From positions 1-6,568 of the forward strand of contig CALESU010000209.1 of the NCBI GenBank assembly GCA_937914905.1: DNA of 6,568 bases, given 5' to 3'. How positions within the stretch are numbered: position 1 is the stretch's first letter; each line of letters opens with the position of its first letter. The notes beneath the pieces are model-generated. The model did no database searches and was not told where the DNA came from. It saw only the letters and a list, made by a program, of their open reading frames with translations. Origin of the DNA: an uncultured bacterium (lineage in GTDB: Bacteria > Patescibacteriota > Microgenomatia > UBA1406 > GWC2-37-13). A program made the translations under genes and the position numbers. Positions 3,787 through 6,568 of the stretch are shown here, in pieces.

Positions 3787-5304
3787 TCATAATTCGGAAT
3801 AGGTATCGTACGAGTTGTAATGAAGGATGTAGGACCTTTTCGGATAGGAAGGTGGTGCATTTACAAATGCAGATCGGGGGATAAGAACTTTCCCCACATA
3901 GGAAGGAATTTCTGCGTAGGTTTTGTGCATTATATATATGTTTTCTTTACCAATGTAATAAAGGGCAAGATGATAGTCGAGCTCATTTGTTACGAGAACA
4001 GGTTCTCCGGGTTTTCTTAACTTACCAATCTCTGTATAAAGGGGAGACAGTAAGCGCTTTGAGCGGTACTTGAGGTTGAGCGCTTGAAAGTCTTGCACAG
4101 AGAGAAGCATTCCTAGGACCACAATACTAGGAAGAAGCAATGGTAGTATTTTGGCAAGCATTGTGTGAGTGAGCTGTGAAGGGAAGTATTTCATTATCCA
4201 AATCTCACTCATGCGAACGCATTTATCTAGAGAAAGGACGATAAGAAGCAAAAAGCCGGGAGCCGCCATAATAAAATAGCGAGGATGATACAGAGGCGTG
4301 GTAACAAAAGATAAGAGATAAAGCGCAATCGGAAGGGCAAATGCCCACAAATACACCGAAATCAACCGTGCATCCTTTGACAATACTTCCTTTCTGATCC
4401 TATCTTTCATTTTCAATTGAGACTGTACGAAAGAGAACGATTTTGCCAATAGGGGCAAGAGTAGTGCAATACTTATAAAAATTAACAGACGTGTATGAAG
4501 CCACACGTACCCCGCTTTTTCATGATAATACTCTCCAAAAATCCTCTCATAACCGGTAAAAAGTACCAAGGGCAAATAGAGAATGTCCGCAACCGGCGGT
4601 TGTATCACCCAAAAATCCTCACCCGAGCCGGAACGAGAATTGAGCATAATAACAATCCATGGAACATAGCATAGGGCTGAAATAAGAAAAGGGAGTGAGG
4701 GCTTGACGAACCACGAAAATAGCACTTCAACGTAATGAGAAAATCTTTGCTTCTGCGAGAAGAGATTGCTGATCATTTCTCTTCTGCTCCACAATTGGTA
4801 CCCGATAAAGGTGGTGGCCTGGAGAAGAAATATGGCAACAGAAAGATATTGAGTATACATGGCAAGCGTTATTGCGATTACGTACAGGATAAACTGCTTT
4901 TTCCACAAGGCAAAATACGAGAAGGTAACGAAAAACGCCACCATCGCATACATTCGAGCCTCGAACCCATAAAAAAGAAGGAATGGAGCAGTAAGAATAA
5001 GAGGAAAATAGATGAGTGCACGAGCAAATGAAAACCGAAACACATGTATGAGTATTTGGACTAGTACATAGCAGGTCAACAGGTGAAATCCAAGAGATAG
5101 ACTTCTCATTGCGACTTCTGAGGTGCCAAGCATCTGCATCCAGTAATGAAGAACAAGGTAATACAAAGGAGGGCTAAAATCAGCAGCAGTAGTGCGTATA
5201 ATTTCTCCGATAGATTGGGATGCCATGAAGAACGAAAAAGCCTCATCTCGCCATAAATCCTGCACAAAAAAAGCAAGGGGAGTTTGAGTGAAGAGGTATT
5301 CCAT
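3787..5304 (-). CDS. GT-C family membrane glycosyltransferase (PMT/ArnT-like)
   Basis: The 505-residue polytopic membrane protein belongs to the group that transfers a sugar from a polyprenyl-phosphate donor to a protein or glycan outside the membrane. Diagnostic features are WRDEAFS (18-24), with the Asp/Glu pair of the first extracytoplasmic loop; FSPPLYY (43-49); FEARMYA (114-120); and YHPRYF (339-344). Hydrophobic segments lie near 73-88, 93-112, 118-131, 137-163, 203-221, 273-290, 318-335, 346-358 and 387-403. A soluble C-terminal region of about 100 residues follows. Relatives usually have a transmembrane helix before the W-x-DE loop; here only 17 residues precede it. No alternative start exists: an in-frame TAA lies nine codons upstream of ATG 5304 with no GTG or TTG between. 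The gene follows the GT2 gene by 13 bp and is probably co-transcribed. The sugar and acceptor cannot be told. Confidence 0.88.
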   Translation of the reverse strand: MEYLFTQTPLAFFVQDLWRDEAFSFFMASQSIGEIIRTTAADFSPPLYYLVLHYWMQMLGTSEVAMRSLSLGFHLLTCYVLVQILIHVFRFSFARALIYFPLILTAPFLLFYGFEARMYAMVAFFVTFSYFALWKKQFILYVIAITLAMYTQYLSVAIFLLQATTFIGYQLWSRREMISNLFSQKQRFSHYVEVLFSWFVKPSLPFLISALCYVPWIVIMLNSRSGSGEDFWVIQPPVADILYLPLVLFTGYERIFGEYYHEKAGYVWLHTRLLIFISIALLLPLLAKSFSFVQSQLKMKDRIRKEVLSKDARLISVYLWAFALPIALYLLSFVTTPLYHPRYFIMAAPGFLLLIVLSLDKCVRMSEIWIMKYFPSQLTHTMLAKILPLLLPSIVVLGMLLSVQDFQALNLKYRSKRLLSPLYTEIGKLRKPGEPVLVTNELDYHLALYYIGKENIYIMHKTYAEIPSYVGKVLIPRSAFVNAPPSYPKRSYILHYNSYDTYSEL

Positions 5305-5317
5305 ACGACTTTTGATT

Positions 5318-6568
5318 TTACACCTTTTCCGTTACTTTGTATTGTATCTTCTTTCCAAACAGTAATCTCGTATGTGCGTCAAGTGCAGGAAGTGAAGATA
5401 ACACAAAAGAGACAACGGGTAATAGGTACCATTGGATAAAAAAGAGAGGGACGTCTTTTAATTTTGTTTTTTGATTCAAGCGATGGCGGAGCTTAATATC
5501 TAAGTATAAATAGAGAAGGAGCATGGCCGTTGCAAGAGTGAGAATGAGTCCGGTTAATTGAGGGAGAATAAATCCAAGCACGGTTCGATTGAAGGTGGGA
5601 TTGACCAAAGGAGGAATCCAACCTCCAATCGTGAGAATGAAGAATGAAGTTGGCCACAGAAGATGTGTTTCGATGAGTTGAAAAAACTTACGAACGAGAA
5701 CAATTGGTCGAATATGTGCAGACGTGAACATATTATTCCAAAAATATGCAATATCAGTGACTCCCCACGCCCATCTTTTTTCCTGCTCATACCGATTGGT
5801 AAGTGTTTTGAACGTTGAGCCTGAAAATACGGCATCGCCGTTCACGATTGTGTAGAGTGGAATAGTCTGCACCTTGTCTCCGTATTTAAAAAATGCTTGA
5901 TAATAAATATGCCAGTCTTCAGGGATGATGTCCACGTCCCAATACCCCACCTGTTTGAGTAGCCAGAGACTGGTTGAGTATGTGGAGATCTGAATAAGAT
6001 TCTTCTTTTGAGATAAAAAGGCAAGACGCAGGATGGAAGAAAGCGTAGCTTGCATGCGCACAAAAAAGGGCAACTGCCAAAAATTGTTATAAAGCAAGAC
6101 GGGTGCCCAGTAAAAATGATATTTTCGAAGCGGATCTTTCAAAAATTCTGAAGTCATGTACGAAAGAAAATTTTGGGGGAGAAGGCTGTCTGCATCGCAG
6201 ATGGTGATAATGACATCTTCAAGAGAAAACGCATGCTCGTTACAATATTGTTCAACCAGTTTTGTCGCAAATGTTTGATTACTTGCTTTGCCGGGAGCTT
6301 CATTCTCTTTCAGTTCGTGATATGCACATAAAATATCGGCGAATGAGCCTTTCCATTTTTCAGTGAGTTCGTGTGCTTTTTCCAGAATTCCGTCTTCTCT
6401 TTTTTCAAACGCGAGCATGAGGTAGATTGTTCCAAAAGGGTAGTCGGATTCACTCAATGCTTTTATGGTCTCGTTCAGCTTATACGAAGCCTCTTGGTAG
6501 TTAGGGATAATGATAAAGTGTTTGATTTTTTTGGCCTTCGGAAGGGTGGAAATGGTTTTTGCAAAAGG
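5318..6568 (-). CDS. Family 2 glycosyltransferase, membrane-anchored (5' end outside window)
   Basis: The frame is open to the window edge, so 416 codons are visible and the true start lies outside; a TTG at 6457 is internal, because the conserved start of the GT-A fold lies upstream of it. Counting from the window edge, HFIIIPNYQE (17-26) is the first nucleotide-binding strand, PGKASNQ is at 92-98, and ICDADS (123-128) carries the DxD metal-binding motif. IIPEDWH (214-220) contains the probable catalytic Asp, and QEKRW (262-266) is the QxxRW motif of processive, cellulose-synthase-like GT2 enzymes. Hydrophobic segments follow at about 305-320, 330-357 and 376-395. It probably uses a nucleotide sugar on the cytoplasmic side to build an envelope polysaccharide or lipid-linked sugar. 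It is followed after 13 bp by the GT-C gene, so the two may act in one envelope-glycan pathway. The product is unknown. Confidence 0.92.
   Translation of the reverse strand, partial: PFAKTISTLPKAKKIKHFIIIPNYQEASYKLNETIKALSESDYPFGTIYLMLAFEKREDGILEKAHELTEKWKGSFADILCAYHELKENEAPGKASNQTFATKLVEQYCNEHAFSLEDVIITICDADSLLPQNFLSYMTSEFLKDPLRKYHFYWAPVLLYNNFWQLPFFVRMQATLSSILRLAFLSQKKNLIQISTYSTSLWLLKQVGYWDVDIIPEDWHIYYQAFFKYGDKVQTIPLYTIVNGDAVFSGSTFKTLTNRYEQEKRWAWGVTDIAYFWNNMFTSAHIRPIVLVRKFFQLIETHLLWPTSFFILTIGGWIPPLVNPTFNRTVLGFILPQLTGLILTLATAMLLLYLYLDIKLRHRLNQKTKLKDVPLFFIQWYLLPVVSFVLSSLPALDAHTRLLFGKKIQYKVTEKV

Noticed and set aside
5341..5346. TACAAT inside the end of the GT2 gene as a promoter for the GT-C gene
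   Set aside because: It is inside coding sequence, 36 nt from the ATG, with no -35 match (GAGATT). Most likely a chance occurrence.

Overview
All seven genes that can be supported lie on the minus strand, so the window reads from right to left. The content is a bacterial secE-nusG-rplK-rplA block (protein export, transcription elongation, ribosomal stalk base and L1 stalk). Two membrane-associated sugar-transfer genes lie upstream of it and two secreted-protein genes downstream. Several traits suggest a Candidate Phyla Radiation (Patescibacteria) genome, perhaps of the Microgenomates type: a ribosomal protein L1 with a trimmed domain II and a long lysine/glutamate-rich N-terminal extension; a minimal 66-residue SecE; a secreted protein that resembles CPR surface proteins I remember; and start codons that mostly lack a Shine-Dalgarno sequence. 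This assignment is inference from remembered family features, not a database result.

Layout from right to left. 6568-5318 is a family 2 glycosyltransferase whose N terminus lies outside the window. 5304-3787 is a polytopic GT-C (PMT/ArnT-like) glycosyltransferase, 13 bp downstream. 3770-3570 is secE and 3524-2907 is nusG. A short hairpin and then a good sigma70-type promoter (TTTACA-17-TATGAT) separate nusG from rplK (2717-2295) and rplA (2272-1469). After rplA come an unrecognised secreted protein (1421-732) and a second secreted, all-beta protein (711 to beyond base 1). The second gene is open through the window edge and has a typical signal peptide.

The stretch of about 190 bases between nusG and rplK is the only sizeable non-coding region. 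It holds a possible terminator, the rplKA promoter, a structured leader of about 115-130 nt, a perfect AAGGAGG that is too far from the start codon, and an AT-rich hairpin between that AAGGAGG and the GTG start.

How the genes work together: SecE is a core subunit of the SecYEG translocon, which would export both secreted proteins and insert the glycosyltransferases. NusG couples RNA polymerase to the ribosome. L11 and L1 form mobile parts of the 50S subunit, and in many bacteria L1 represses its own operon by binding the rplK leader. I see no defence system, mobile element, CRISPR array or tRNA. The most interesting signals are regulatory: TACAAT boxes 5-9 nt before three start codons, which suggests leaderless mRNAs, and the unusual rplK translation start.
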